A DNA stretch of 64,000 bases from Henricia sp. BOLD:AAB3569 (Eukaryota; Echinodermata; Asteroidea; Spinulosida; Echinasteridae): the NCBI GenBank assembly GCA_037783545.1, contig JBBELK010000376.1, positions 1,240,001-1,304,000 of the forward strand. The letters are read 5' to 3'. This document shows positions 53,601 to 61,125 of the stretch, in pieces. Within the stretch, counting starts at the first letter, position 1; each line of letters opens with the position of its first letter. The position numbers and the translations under genes are program-made. The notes under the pieces were generated by a model. The model was not told the origin of the DNA. It was given only the letters and a program-made list of their open reading frames with translations, and did no database searches.

Positions 53601-56168
53601 GAAGTACTTTGAATAAAAATGTCACTGTTTCCTGTCTTTATTTACCTTTTTTAAAACATCCCTCTCGTGCCGCCATTTTTCTTGGCAAGAGGGTCTCTGG
53701 AGACGCGGAGACGCGGAGACGGGAGACGGCTGTGAATGTTTTGAATTGGAGGGGGGTATCCCGTCGGTAATTAAAAGAAAAGCGCCCTCTCTGGACACCG
53801 AGGTACTTTGAATAAAAACGTTACTGTTTCCTGTCTTTATTTACCTTTTTAAAAACATCCCTCTCGTGCCGCCATTTCACTTGGCAAGAGGGTCTCTGGA
53901 GACGCGGAGACGGGAGACGGCTGTGAATGTTTTGAATTGGAGGGGGGTATCCCGTCGGTAATTAAAAGAAAAGCGCCCTCTCTGAACACCGAAGTACTTT
54001 GAATAAAAATGTCACTGTTTCCTGTCTTTATTTACCTTTTTTAAAACATCCCTCTCGTGCCGCCATTTTTCTTGGCAAGAGGGTCTCTGGAGACGCGGAG
54101 ACGTGAGACGGCTGTGAATGTTTTGAATTGGAGGGGAGTATCCCGTCGGTAATTAAAAGAAAAGCGCCCTCTCTGGACACCGAGGTACTTTGAATAAAAA
54201 CGTTACTGTTTCCTGTCTTTATTTACCTTTTTAAAAACATCCCTCTCGTGCCGCCATTTCACTTGGCAAGAGGGTCTCTGGAGACGCGGAGACGGGAGAC
54301 GGCTGTGAATGTTTTGAATTGGAGGGGGGTATCCCGTCGGTAATTAAAAGAAAAGCGCCCTCTCTGAACACCGAAGTACTTTGAATAAAAACGTCACTGT
54401 TTCCTGTCTTTATTTACCTTTTTAAAAACATCCCTCTCGTGCCGCCATTTCTCTGGGCAAGAGTGTCTCTGGAGACGCAGAGACGCGGAGACGGGAGACG
54501 GCTGTGAATGTTTTGAATTCGAGGGGGGTATCCGGTCGGTAATTAAAAGAAAAGCGCCCTCTCTGAACACCAAAGTACTTTGAATAAAAACGTCACTGTT
54601 TCCTGTCTTTATTTACCTTTTTAAAAACATCCCTCTCGTGCCGCCATTTCTCTGGGCAAGAGTGTCTCTGGAGACGCGGAGACGGCTGTGAATGTTTTGA
54701 ATTGGCGGGAGACGGCTGTGAATGTTTTGAATTGGAGGGGGGTATCCCGTCGATAATTAAAAGAAAAGCGCCCTCTCTGGACACCGAAGTACTTTGAATA
54801 AAAACGTCACTGTTTCCTGTCTTTATTTACCTTTTTTAAAACATCCCTCTCGTGCCGCCATTTTTCTGGGCAAGAGGGTCTCTGGAGACGCGGAGACGGC
54901 TGTGAATGTTTTGAATTCGAGGGGGGTATCCGGTCGGTAATTAAAAGAAAAGCGCCCTCTCTGGACACCGAAGTACTTTGAATAAAAACGTCACTGTTTC
55001 CTGTCTTTATTTACCTTTTTAAAAACATCCCTCTCGTGCCGCCATTTTTCTGGGCAAGAGTGTCTCTGGAGACGCGGAGACGGGAGACGGCTGTGAATGT
55101 TTTGAATTCGAGGGGGGTATCCCGTCGGTAATTAAAAGAAAAGCGCCCTCTCTGGACACCAAAGTACTTTAAATAAAAACGTCGCTGTTTCCTGTCTTTA
55201 TTTACCTTTTTAAAAACATCCCTCTCGTGCCGCCATTTCTCTGGGCAAGAGTGTCTCTGGAGACGCGGAGACGGGAGACGGCTGTGAATGTTTTGAATTC
55301 GAGGGGGGTATCCACTGTGGGGGGTATCCCGTCGGTAATTAAAAGAAAAGCGCCCTCTCTGGACACCGAAGTACTTTGAATCAAAACGTCACTGTTTCCG
55401 GTCTTTATTTACCTTTTTTTAAAACATCCCTCCCGTGCCGCCATGGGGGAGGGGAGGGGGGGGAGGGGGGGGGATTAGTTCGTCGGTAATTAAAATAAAA
55501 GAAGTGCGCGACTCCGTCTCCGGCGACGGGATCGTTTCCGAGCGCGCCGCTTGAACAGTTCATTCCAAAGAGGGCGCAATATAGGCTTGAACAGTTCATT
55601 CTAAAGAGGGCGCAATATAGGCTTGAACAGTTCATTCTAAAGAGGGCGCAATATATGAATGTGTAAGTGCGTGACGTGTGTGACTCGATTATTCTGGGCA
55701 AGAGGGTATCTGGTGACGCGGAGACGCGGAGACGGGAGACGTCTGTGAATGTTTTGATTTCATTCTAGAGAGGGCGCAATATATGAATGTGCGTCAGTGC
55801 GTGACGGTGACTCCGTCTCCGGAGACGTTGAGATTGAAGTATAGTGGGCCCTGTATTCTGTAGTTGTGCCAATATCCCATGTAGCCCCGCGAGCAGTGCT
55901 TCGGAAACCTCAGGTTTCCGAAGCACTGCTCGCGGGGCTATATCCCATGATGCCAATACGTCGATAAGGTTTATTCCCTTCAAATCTTTGTTCAATGTAG
56001 GCCCTATACTATACGGATTTGACTGTACAAACATGACAAAAAGAAGCTAACATGACGGATCCAACATGACTAAGGTAAAGGAGCTCTTTTTTCTAACCTT
56101 GTGCTGAAATCTATGGACCATTTATGCCGCCTGCTGCGAGAAACTGCACCTTGCTGCTGCGTCGCCAT
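41530..56168 (-). CDS. EMC4: ER membrane protein complex subunit 4 (EMC4/TMEM85), 3' end not found
   Basis: EMC4 is a small membrane subunit of the EMC, which inserts tail-anchored and multi-pass proteins into the ER membrane. Exons in minus-strand order: 56168-56098, 44481-44364, 42314-42161 and 41690-41530. The phases agree and give 168 residues against about 183 in human. Family landmarks are [13 protein letters not shown] at the N-terminus, [76 protein letters not shown] and [18 protein letters not shown]. The two hydrophobic segments are the membrane helices. The last 10-15 residues (family ending like MEFSGGG) are on a further exon after the CAACAG|GTGAGT donor at 41530, which I could not place. 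AATGAATTC after a TAG near 38807 is a weak candidate. Intron 1 (11.6 kb) contains the satellite array. Confidence 0.93.
42161..42314 (-). CDS. EMC4: EMC4 exon 3
   Basis: Encodes about residues 64-114: [40 protein letters not shown] and [11 protein letters not shown], nearly identical in pattern to the animal family. Acceptor TTTTCTCTAG|AA, donor TCAA|GTAAGT. Confidence 0.96.
42376..42722 (+). mobile_element. tRNA(Ser/Leu)-derived SINE, copy 3
   Basis: Head ATGGCCGAGCGGTCTAGCGC with B box GGTTCGGTTCC, then the shared body (GAGCAAGGCACTTAATC, AGAGCATTCTTTCGTGAAGA, CCCCGGTGTCTCTGG). The tail differs from copies 1 and 2. EMC4 intron 2. Confidence 0.85.
42757..42919. mobile_element. 163-bp foldback MITE, TTAAGCGGGCC ends
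   Basis: TTAAGCGGGCCTTCCACTGT and the complement of CAGTGGGAGGCCTGCTTAA. Arms of about 55 bp with CGATTTTTGCCACGAATT. EMC4 intron 2. Confidence 0.88.
43649..44168. mobile_element. 520-bp MITE filled with GCAACTG/CAGTTGC motifs
   Basis: Inverted ends TTAAGCCTAGCGTACATCGA and the complement of ATGAACGCTAGGCTTTA. The interior carries about 25 copies of CAACTG/CAGTTG at irregular spacing and several CATCGACAG/TCGATGTAC blocks. EMC4 intron 2. Confidence 0.8.
44364..44481 (-). CDS. EMC4: EMC4 exon 2
   Basis: Encodes about residues 24-63: [39 protein letters not shown]. Acceptor TTCCACAG|GA, donor AAG|GTACGC. The PVGY motif and the run into KYWDIALGP match the family. Confidence 0.94.
44763..44952. 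repeat. 190-bp foldback repeat with GCGCGTCACGGCGAA arms
   Basis: Left arm TGTGCGCGTCACGGCGAA...GGCGCTATTCAATCGAGTCG and right arm complementary. The core GCCCGTGTCGTGTATGGCCC is shared with 24290-24422. AAGATGGCGTC just outside at 44753 resembles a YY1 site. Confidence 0.8.
45010..45260 (+). repeat. Repeat with CAGGGAG|GTATGT splice-donor-like block
   Basis: GTGTACGCCAGTTTTGAG, then CCAGGGAGGTATGTAGAACG and ATTGCAATTTCCGG. Related to 24540-24722 and to both arms of 46029-47187. Confidence 0.65.
45261..46028. other. AT-rich part of EMC4 intron 1
   Basis: No gene or recognised repeat. One degenerate 70-codon frame only. Confidence 0.5.
46029..47187. repeat. Large inverted repeat, ~350-bp arms
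   Basis: Arms 46029-46380 and 46831-47187 are close to identical in reverse complement. Each contains CAAGATGGCGGCGCC (YY1-like), AGAGCGAATAAATGTGAAC and CCAGGGAGGTATGTAGAACG. The 450-bp spacer includes a solo end of the GCAGCCGATTTCACGAAAG element at 46774-46825. It lies in EMC4 intron 1. Confidence 0.9.
47241..47660. repeat. Inverted repeat, ~120-bp arms (GAGTCCGAGTACC ends)
   Basis: TAGAGTCCGAGTACCACGCT at the left and AGCGTGGTACTCGGACTCTA at the right. The arms include GCGCTATGCAACACGCAC and GTGTGCTGCACT. The spacer is about 175 bp. Confidence 0.88.
47686..47895. mobile_element. 210-bp MITE, AACCCGGAGGT ends
   Basis: GAAACCCGGAGGTAGCCGGA at the left and CGACCTCCGGGTTTTAT at the right. 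Several ACCTCCGG/CCGGAGGT motifs lie inside. Confidence 0.8.
48105..48959. repeat. 855-bp near-perfect palindrome, 420-bp arms, both open
   Basis: Arms 48105-48527 and 48538-48959 match at roughly 95% or better around a 10-bp centre. Each arm contains TCTCGCGAGA (48333 and 48725), a shared ~110-codon open frame running outward from the centre and a TTGTAAGTATTTC splice-donor-like sequence. It lies in EMC4 intron 1. Confidence 0.93.
48549..48896 (+). other. Open frame in the right palindrome arm, unidentified
   Basis: About 115 codons without stop, e.g. [20 protein letters not shown], then [18 protein letters not shown]. The left arm (minus, 48092-48529) has the same frame with few changes. 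There is no in-frame ATG at the beginning, so it would have to be an internal exon ending at the GTAAGT near 48831. No family was recognised and the frame could be chance. Confidence 0.3.
49312..55452. repeat. Satellite array, ~31 monomers of about 192 bp, with higher-order blocks
   Basis: Monomer landmarks in order are GAGACGGCTGTGAATGTTTT, GGTATCCCGTCGGTAATTAA, AAGCGCCCTCTCTGGACACC, TTTGAATAAAAACGTCACTG, TTCCTGTCTTTATTTACC, CATCCCTCTCGTGCCGCCAT and GGGCAAGAGTGTCTCTGGAG. Spacing of GTGCCGCC is 183-215 bp, most often about 192. Variants include an extra GCGGAGAC and a duplicated GTGAATGTTTTGAATTGG. An insert CCACTGTGGGGGGTAT occurs at 50931, 52154, 53547 and 55314 and marks blocks of 6-9 monomers that repeat almost identically. 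The array lies in EMC4 intron 1. Open frames in it are by-products. Confidence 0.97.
55444..55475. repeat. G-rich run at the array's end
   Basis: Runs of 4-9 G separated by A just past the last monomer. G-quadruplex potential on the plus strand. Confidence 0.85.
55549..55656. repeat. Three tandem copies of a 36-bp unit
   Basis: CTTGAACAGTTCATTC then AAAGAGGGCGCAATATA, spaced exactly 36 bp. The AGAGGGCGCAATATATGAAT part recurs near 55770 next to a satellite fragment (55690-55757). Confidence 0.9.
55882..55940. repeat. Perfect hairpin, 29-bp arms, 1-bp loop
   Basis: TAGCCCCGCGAGCAGTGCTT plus CGGAAACCT, one C, then the exact complement. ATATCCCAT lies on one side and TATATCCCAT on the other. 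The outer sequence (GGGCCCTGTATTCT, ACGTCGATAAGGTTT) also occurs at 49066-49112 on the far side of the satellite. Confidence 0.95.
56098..56168 (-). CDS. EMC4: EMC4 exon 1 (start codon)
   Basis: 71 bp: [23 protein letters not shown], then donor ACAAG|GTTAGA. The [11 protein letters not shown] block corresponds to the NRGRRFKWAIE of vertebrate EMC4, and the phase joins to exon 2 (AG|G). The start AAAATGGCGACG is a good initiation context. Confidence 0.88.
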
Positions 56169-56223
56169 TTTGGCTTTGAATGGACTGGCACAGTATAGTA
56201 CCCATAGAGTTGTATAAGCCGTA

Positions 56224-56473
56224 AGACAACTCGACCGTTAAGACAACTCGCCCCGGGACAACTCGCCCGTTGAGACAACTCGCCCGTTGAGACAACTCGC
56301 CCGTTGAGACAACTCGCCCGTTGAGACAACTCGACCGTTGAGACAACTCGACCGTTGAGACAACTCGACCGTTGAGACAACTCGACCGTTGAGACAACTC
56401 GACCGTTGAGACAAGTCGACCGCTGAGACAAGTCGACCGCCGAGACAACTCGACCGTTGAGACAGCTCGACTT
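56224..56473. repeat. 17-bp minisatellite GACAACTCGACCGTTGA, about 15 copies
   Basis: Units carry CTCGACCGTTG or CTCGCCCGTTG. It starts 56 bp upstream of the EMC4 start codon. The core CAACTCGACCGT is the same as in the arrays at 27359-27542 and 29231-29416. Confidence 0.95.
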
Positions 56474-56518
56474 AATGGAAATGTATACACGTGGAGCGGA
56501 ATAAGTTGCATATATCTG

Positions 56519-56735
56519 TTGCAGGACCGGTCCCGGGCGCGGCGCGGGCACACTCGATGCACGGAGGGCGCTTCGATCGGCGCTGGCCGTCGCGTCGGGT
56601 CGGCGCGCCCCGACCGCGAGGACCGGGCCCGGCCGGCCCCGGCACACGTCGATGCACAATGAGCGCTCCGGTGGCCGTCGCGTCGGGCCGCCCGGACCCC
56701 AGCGCGGCGACGCGCGGCATTCAGTCTACCGACGG
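56519..56735. other. GC-rich island with an internal ~96-bp duplication
   Basis: About 75% GC in an otherwise AT-rich window. CGATGCAC and GGCCGTCGCGTCGGG each occur twice about 80-96 bp apart. It has no convincing reading frame. It could be an rDNA-spacer-like fragment or an EMC4-upstream CpG island; neither is shown. Confidence 0.5.
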
Positions 56736-56884
56736 AGAGGGCTCGGCTTCCAACCGGGGTCCTCAATGTACATCTACACAGGCCTGTTGTGTTACTACTA
56801 GTGCATTAATGATGCATGGTCAGTAATGTCCAGGAAATGTATTCAATATAACAAAAAATAAGGTAAGTATTAACAATTATATAC

Positions 56885-56998
56885 CTCATGCGTAGATTCT
56901 TGTCATCTGATTGGTTAAAAGTGGGGGCATTGAATCGGCTAGACCCGGCGCGTATATGCCCACCGGTCAATAGTCTTTGCCATGCCCCGGGCATAGTC
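56885..56998. repeat. Repeat shared with 18690-18845
   Basis: ATTGGTTAAAAGTGGGGGCAT and CTTTGCCATGCCCCGGGCAT recur inverted in RPP40 intron 5. Confidence 0.55.
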
Positions 56999-57344
56999 AT
57001 TTAGCGGGTTCCGGACGCGCGCATTACATGTGTTAGCATAGCTATAGCTGTGCACCAACTATGCAGCTGTGCGCTTTACGTAAACATTCATCAGGACGGT
57101 AATGGCGGAATCTCGACGTCATTTTGTCGTAGATGATGACGTAAGAAGTGGCCTACAGTGAAAACTGTGTCAGGTGAAATGTGCTATTAAAGTGCCAGGT
57201 GATTATGCTACAATGTTTGCTGTAAATATACAACTTTTCCGCCGTAGACCAGCTTCCGAAATCGAAACGCGAAGGACCACTGTCATGACTGTATGATGTA
57301 TCGTTACATTTAACCAACCAGATGACAAAAATCTACACTTTCGG

Positions 57345-57528
57345 TATATAAAACAAATATTGACTGCTGTTTATTCGGGTCATGGTTAAGATTATAGGCC
57401 CTCGGTGATCTCGAAGCCATGACTATGCCCCTCGGCTTCCGCCTCGGGGCATAGTCATGGCTTCGAGATCACCTTGGGCCTATAATCTTAACCATGCCCC
57501 TCATTGCAGTCAATATTTGTATACTATA
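57345..57528. mobile_element. 184-bp foldback repeat with GCCCCTCGGC centre
   Basis: Arms ATATTGACTGC, GGTTAAGATTATAGGCCC and GTGATCTCGAAGCCATGACT with exact or near complements around GGCTTCCGCC. Confidence 0.85.
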
Positions 57529-57567
57529 TAGGCCTAAACATGATTGTTAATTGATACTTTTTGATAT

Positions 57568-57820
57568 CAGGCAAACAAAATATATATATATATATATGTT
57601 CTGCTTTCGATTACATGGCATTCGAAAATAGGGTATAGGTAGGTATTATTTTGGCCTATTTTTTTGTACTAACATGGGGTCTTCGTGTAGTCAGGGTAAA
57701 AGGTAGAAATTGATGGTTTTGGGTGTTTCCCCCCCCCTCATTTTCCCCATAAAATGTAGGTAGGGGCTCTCGGAATAGAGTAGGTAGGGAAACTGGAAGC
57801 AGAACTATTTTGTTTCAAGG
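57568..57820. mobile_element. ~250-bp MITE, CAAACAAAATA...GTTCTGCTTTC ends
   Basis: CAAACAAAATAT and GTTCTGCTTTC at the left, GAAGCAGAACTATTTTGTTT at the right. It contains a (TA)n run and TAGGTAGG motifs. Confidence 0.65.
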
Positions 57821-58599
57821 CCCAATTTATTTCATTCAATTTTCAATTGCAGAGAGAGAAATTAATATGAATATTTAGAAAACTCACTGTAGGCCTACCG
57901 CATTAATAGAATACCCATAAAACTGTTGTTGAGGATATTTTAATGGGTTTTTAAATACTCGCAGACAAAAGCAAACTTTCTACGTTTCTCCCGACAGTCT
58001 GCGACGTTCAACCCTTGAAAACAGTATGATGCCTCGAAAACAGGTACGATGAAGTCACAATTTATATCATTACATTTTCTGAGTGATTTTGTTCTTCCAT
58101 CTTACAAGTCGAAATGCTGCGAAGCACTGTGGAGCATATTTTTATGACAATTTATTTTTCAATAAATTAAAAACATAGGAAAGCCGGGTTCAAAGTCCTC
58201 ATCGGCTCAGTGGCTCAGTGCACAAGTATCACTTAACTTCAAGAAATGGAGAGTCGGGAAGACCTATAGACTCGTTCCCGGACCATCCACTGCGTATTAT
58301 TGCATGAACCAGAACAGTACGCAAACCAGTGGGAAATTTTTTTTTCATCTTGGTTCATCACTGTTTCTTTACATTATTAGAAATCCAAATTTACCCATGG
58401 GGGGCACAAGGGTTCAGGAAGATTGCCAAATGACCTTTTACTTTCAAGTTCTATACCAAGTGCATTTCTTCACTATGTTGATGTTAAATTCAACACATTT
58501 GCCCTTTTTAAATTAAAAGTTAGAAGGACGAAACCATGCTTTTAAATTTACATTATCACAGGACAAAATATGCAAGTAAGATTACGTATTTGTTCTAAC
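57821..58599. other. No feature recognised
   Basis: AT-rich. The rest of the MULE transposase that should follow the donor at 58600 on the minus strand was not found here. Confidence 0.4.
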
Positions 58600-59774
58600 C
58601 TGTTTTGTTGCTTCTTCTTTACGGCCAAAGCAGTGAGACCGTGTTTACACTTGATCCCGAGCTCGGGATCGAACACCGAGCTCGGGATCAGCCCCGGATC
58701 ACAAATAGGTGTAAACGCTCTCGGAACCAAACTGGCCCCGGATCAGACCCCGAGTTTTTGGTCTCGCGATGGCGGAGGGTTCGATCCCGAGCTCGGGATC
58801 AGTTTGCGGTTAGCTGGGCAATAAATCTTCCCCACATCCTCTTGCGGGCTAAAGCGCGCGAAAATTCCAGGGGAGCCCGCGCTCGTATTATGTACACGTG
58901 TACACGTATATATACACGCACACAGGTACCGCTGGTTCCATGCATTGTGTGCAGGCATATATGCCTGGACAAAATGCATGATACCCCGACGCGACTCATG
59001 TGATGCAACGCTGAGAATCTCGATCGCTGGTGTCCGTTACGAAAACACAACGTACTACAAACGTAATTGGTATCCTGCATTCAGCAATCTCTTTTGCGTG
59101 TCCAATACAAACTTCACACGTTGAGAAAAAGTGTTTCTGTATTTCCTCTACTTTCTGCAACTTCTCTACTTTCTGCAACTATCTAGCGACACTTTGTCAT
59201 TATCATACAGCTTAGTTTTTAGTTGTTATATCAAGGATTTCGGAGTGTCATTCAACGATTTCCGACATAGCATAGGTTGACATTATTTCGTCGTGAAGAG
59301 AAGTGGACGAAGACGAAGTAGCCGAGTCGAGTTGTCTTCGTGTGACAAGATGGCAAACGAAGTTCGCGGGCGCTCGTGGAGCAACGACAAACTGGCGAAG
59401 TTTTTGGACATTTGGGCCAGCGCAGAAATAATGGCTAAACTAGACGGAACATCTCGGAATTCTGCTGCGTTAGCTTGACCTTTGACTGCAACTTCTGGCT
59501 CCGCGCTCGGGATCAACAACAGATATAAACGCGGCACTCGAGACCATTGCGGTTAACCTCAACACATTCTTATCAGGGGGTCAATCTTGATCCCGAGCTC
59601 GGGACCAGTGTAAACACGGTATCAATGCCCAGCAATAAGTGAAGGGGGCCCTCACCACCTTGAAGGTTGCGTCCATATACCACCGAGCACCCCGTGCTAG
59701 CAGGACCTGCTGGTTGGGTGTTGAAAAGATGAGATGACGTATCTTCTTCACTCGCACGTCCGTCTGAAGAAAAT
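58600..59774 (-). pseudogene. MULE transposase exon, interrupted
   Basis: Reads DFLQTDVRVKKIRHLIFS, ARGARWYMDATFKVVRAPFT down to about 59623. It resumes past a MITE as HCFGRKEEATKQ|GTTAGA (58635-58600). WYMDATFKV holds the first catalytic Asp of MULE transposases. Joined, the break reads LLGI-HCFGRK after allowing one lost base. Acceptor CTCCCACAG|AT. Confidence 0.7.
58636..59622. mobile_element. 987-bp MITE, GTGTTTACACTTGATCCCGA ends
   Basis: GACCGTGTTTACACTTGATC at the left is complemented by CAGTGTAAACACGGTATC at the right. The palindrome CCGAGCTCGGG occurs four times (58661, 58677, 58787, 59592 approx.). It sits inside the transposase exon. Confidence 0.8.
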
Positions 59775-60154
59775 CTGTGGGAGTTAAAGATAACAATGCT
59801 AGATTATGCACAAAAAGTGTCATATACACATGTATTTGACAAGTTTGTCAATGTATTTTAGACAAACAGAGATGAACTTTAACATGAAATGAACTTCAAT
59901 GACGATTACATCATCATGATAACCCATCCTTCTCTAAATAGATAAAATGTTTCAACATAAGGGTAATTTCAGTCTCATAACGTATAGATGTACCACCTCT
60001 AAAAAGTAACCAAGTAATTAACTCAAATGAAAACTAGATTTCATTAATTGGCTAGTTGTCAAGTTATGACCTTTGACACGTTTCATAAACTGAACACACC
60101 CCCCTTTCCCTAGTCTTTCGGAAAGACTGCCTTTTTGCGCGCAATACACGATGT

Positions 60155-60260
60155 ACATAGACTATTCACCATTGGCCGCCAGAGGGCGCACCTGAAATAC
60201 AGTCGAGTTTCGAGTTTACGTTGTAAGTGTAGGTACGCCCTCTGGCGGCTAAAATGAACA
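60155..60260. repeat. Short inverted repeat carrying two CTCF-like motifs
   Basis: TTGGCCGCCAGAGGGCGCAC (60173-60192) and GTACGCCCTCTGGCGGCTA (60235-60252) face each other 45 bp apart. The outer ATTCACCAT/ATGAAC also matches. The left half recurs at 31384-31410. Confidence 0.7.
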
Positions 60261-60345
60261 ATGTGGGGATCGCGAACTCTAACAGTAAATTCGGTCTTGC
60301 ATCAAGACTACCCTTTCCCCAAAAATTGAAGCTCTTCACACTCAC

Positions 60346-60696
60346 CTTGGGGAATGGCGTCATGCTCCAAGACAAAATCTAGGTCTGCTGGATCCTGACG
60401 TCTCTGTCTCTGACGGACTCGATTTGCTGTCCTGGCGAGACTGCGGGCTTTTGGTAGCGACGGAACCGGAGCATGGGATATGTTGTCGATGAGTATCCCG
60501 TCGATGATGTGGCTAGCTGGCTCAAACAGGTTGTTTGAAGCAGCAGCAGTCTTCATTATATGACCGTGTCCATCCACTGCAAGCTGTCCTGGTGTTCCGG
60601 GATGACAGTGATCACGGTGGCCAAGATTGAAGCGGTGTCCAACCAGGCTGTCTGACGATGGTGCCACAGAACATCTGGCGGTTGCGTACTGAACAC
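60346..60696 (-). pseudogene. Exon with the C-terminal half of the FLYWCH domain
   Basis: Spliced to the previous exon it reads WR|CSVRNRQMFCGTIVRQ, then shifts frame into GHRFNLGHRDHCHPG and HIIDGILIDNI. This supplies the Cys and His zinc ligands of FLYWCH, but in two frames. Donor CCCAAG|GTGAGT. Its acceptor AG now abuts a MITE. Confidence 0.65.
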
Positions 60697-60697
60697 C

Positions 60698-60947
60698 TGG
60701 GTCTTTCTATAAATTAGGGGTCCAATGTTGGTGTCCCCCGTTACATTTTACATCTTGTTTTTGTAAAATCATGACACATTCTTTAAATACTTTCCATCTC
60801 AAAGGGTGAGTACATAAAATATAATTCATAAAAAAAAAAAAATTAAAAGCCATTTTAATGACTTTGGTACGAAAAATAACACATATCAGGTGTAACGGGG
60901 GACACCAAATGTCACACTTTTGGACCCCTAATTTATAGAAAGACCCA
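60698..60947. mobile_element. 250-bp foldback MITE, copy 2, at an exon border
   Basis: Same family as 22754-22995. Here the flanks are CC on both sides instead of TA. The A-rich centre is expanded (13 A). Confidence 0.88.
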
Positions 60948-61048
60948 CCTGCAAAGTCATGGAATAAATAACCATAACATACAAATTAAAGAAAATATTG
61001 TGTAACCCACGCCCGCCGCATTGGGGGGTTGGTGGACGAATTAAACTC

Positions 61049-61125
61049 TGTAATGAATAAGCAGATAGGTACAAACTTGGTGAGTTTCACATGCACATTT
61101 ACTTGTCTGCTGCTCAATAAGGAAT
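61049..61125 (+). repeat. 77-bp direct repeat, left copy
   Basis: Differs from 62461-62537 at one base (T/C). The copies are 1412 bp apart and contain CACATGCACATTTACTTGTC. The DNA between them is AT-rich and unrecognised. Confidence 0.95.

Noticed and set aside
49731..55384. Repeated 60-85 codon frames on both strands (e.g. minus [20 protein letters not shown])
   Set aside because: They follow the satellite monomer exactly, recur at its period and use non-ATG or arbitrary starts. They are by-products of repeat sequence.
49312..55452. CRISPR-like array of repeats
   Set aside because: Monomers are about 192 bp and contiguous without unique spacers, and the surroundings are plainly eukaryotic.
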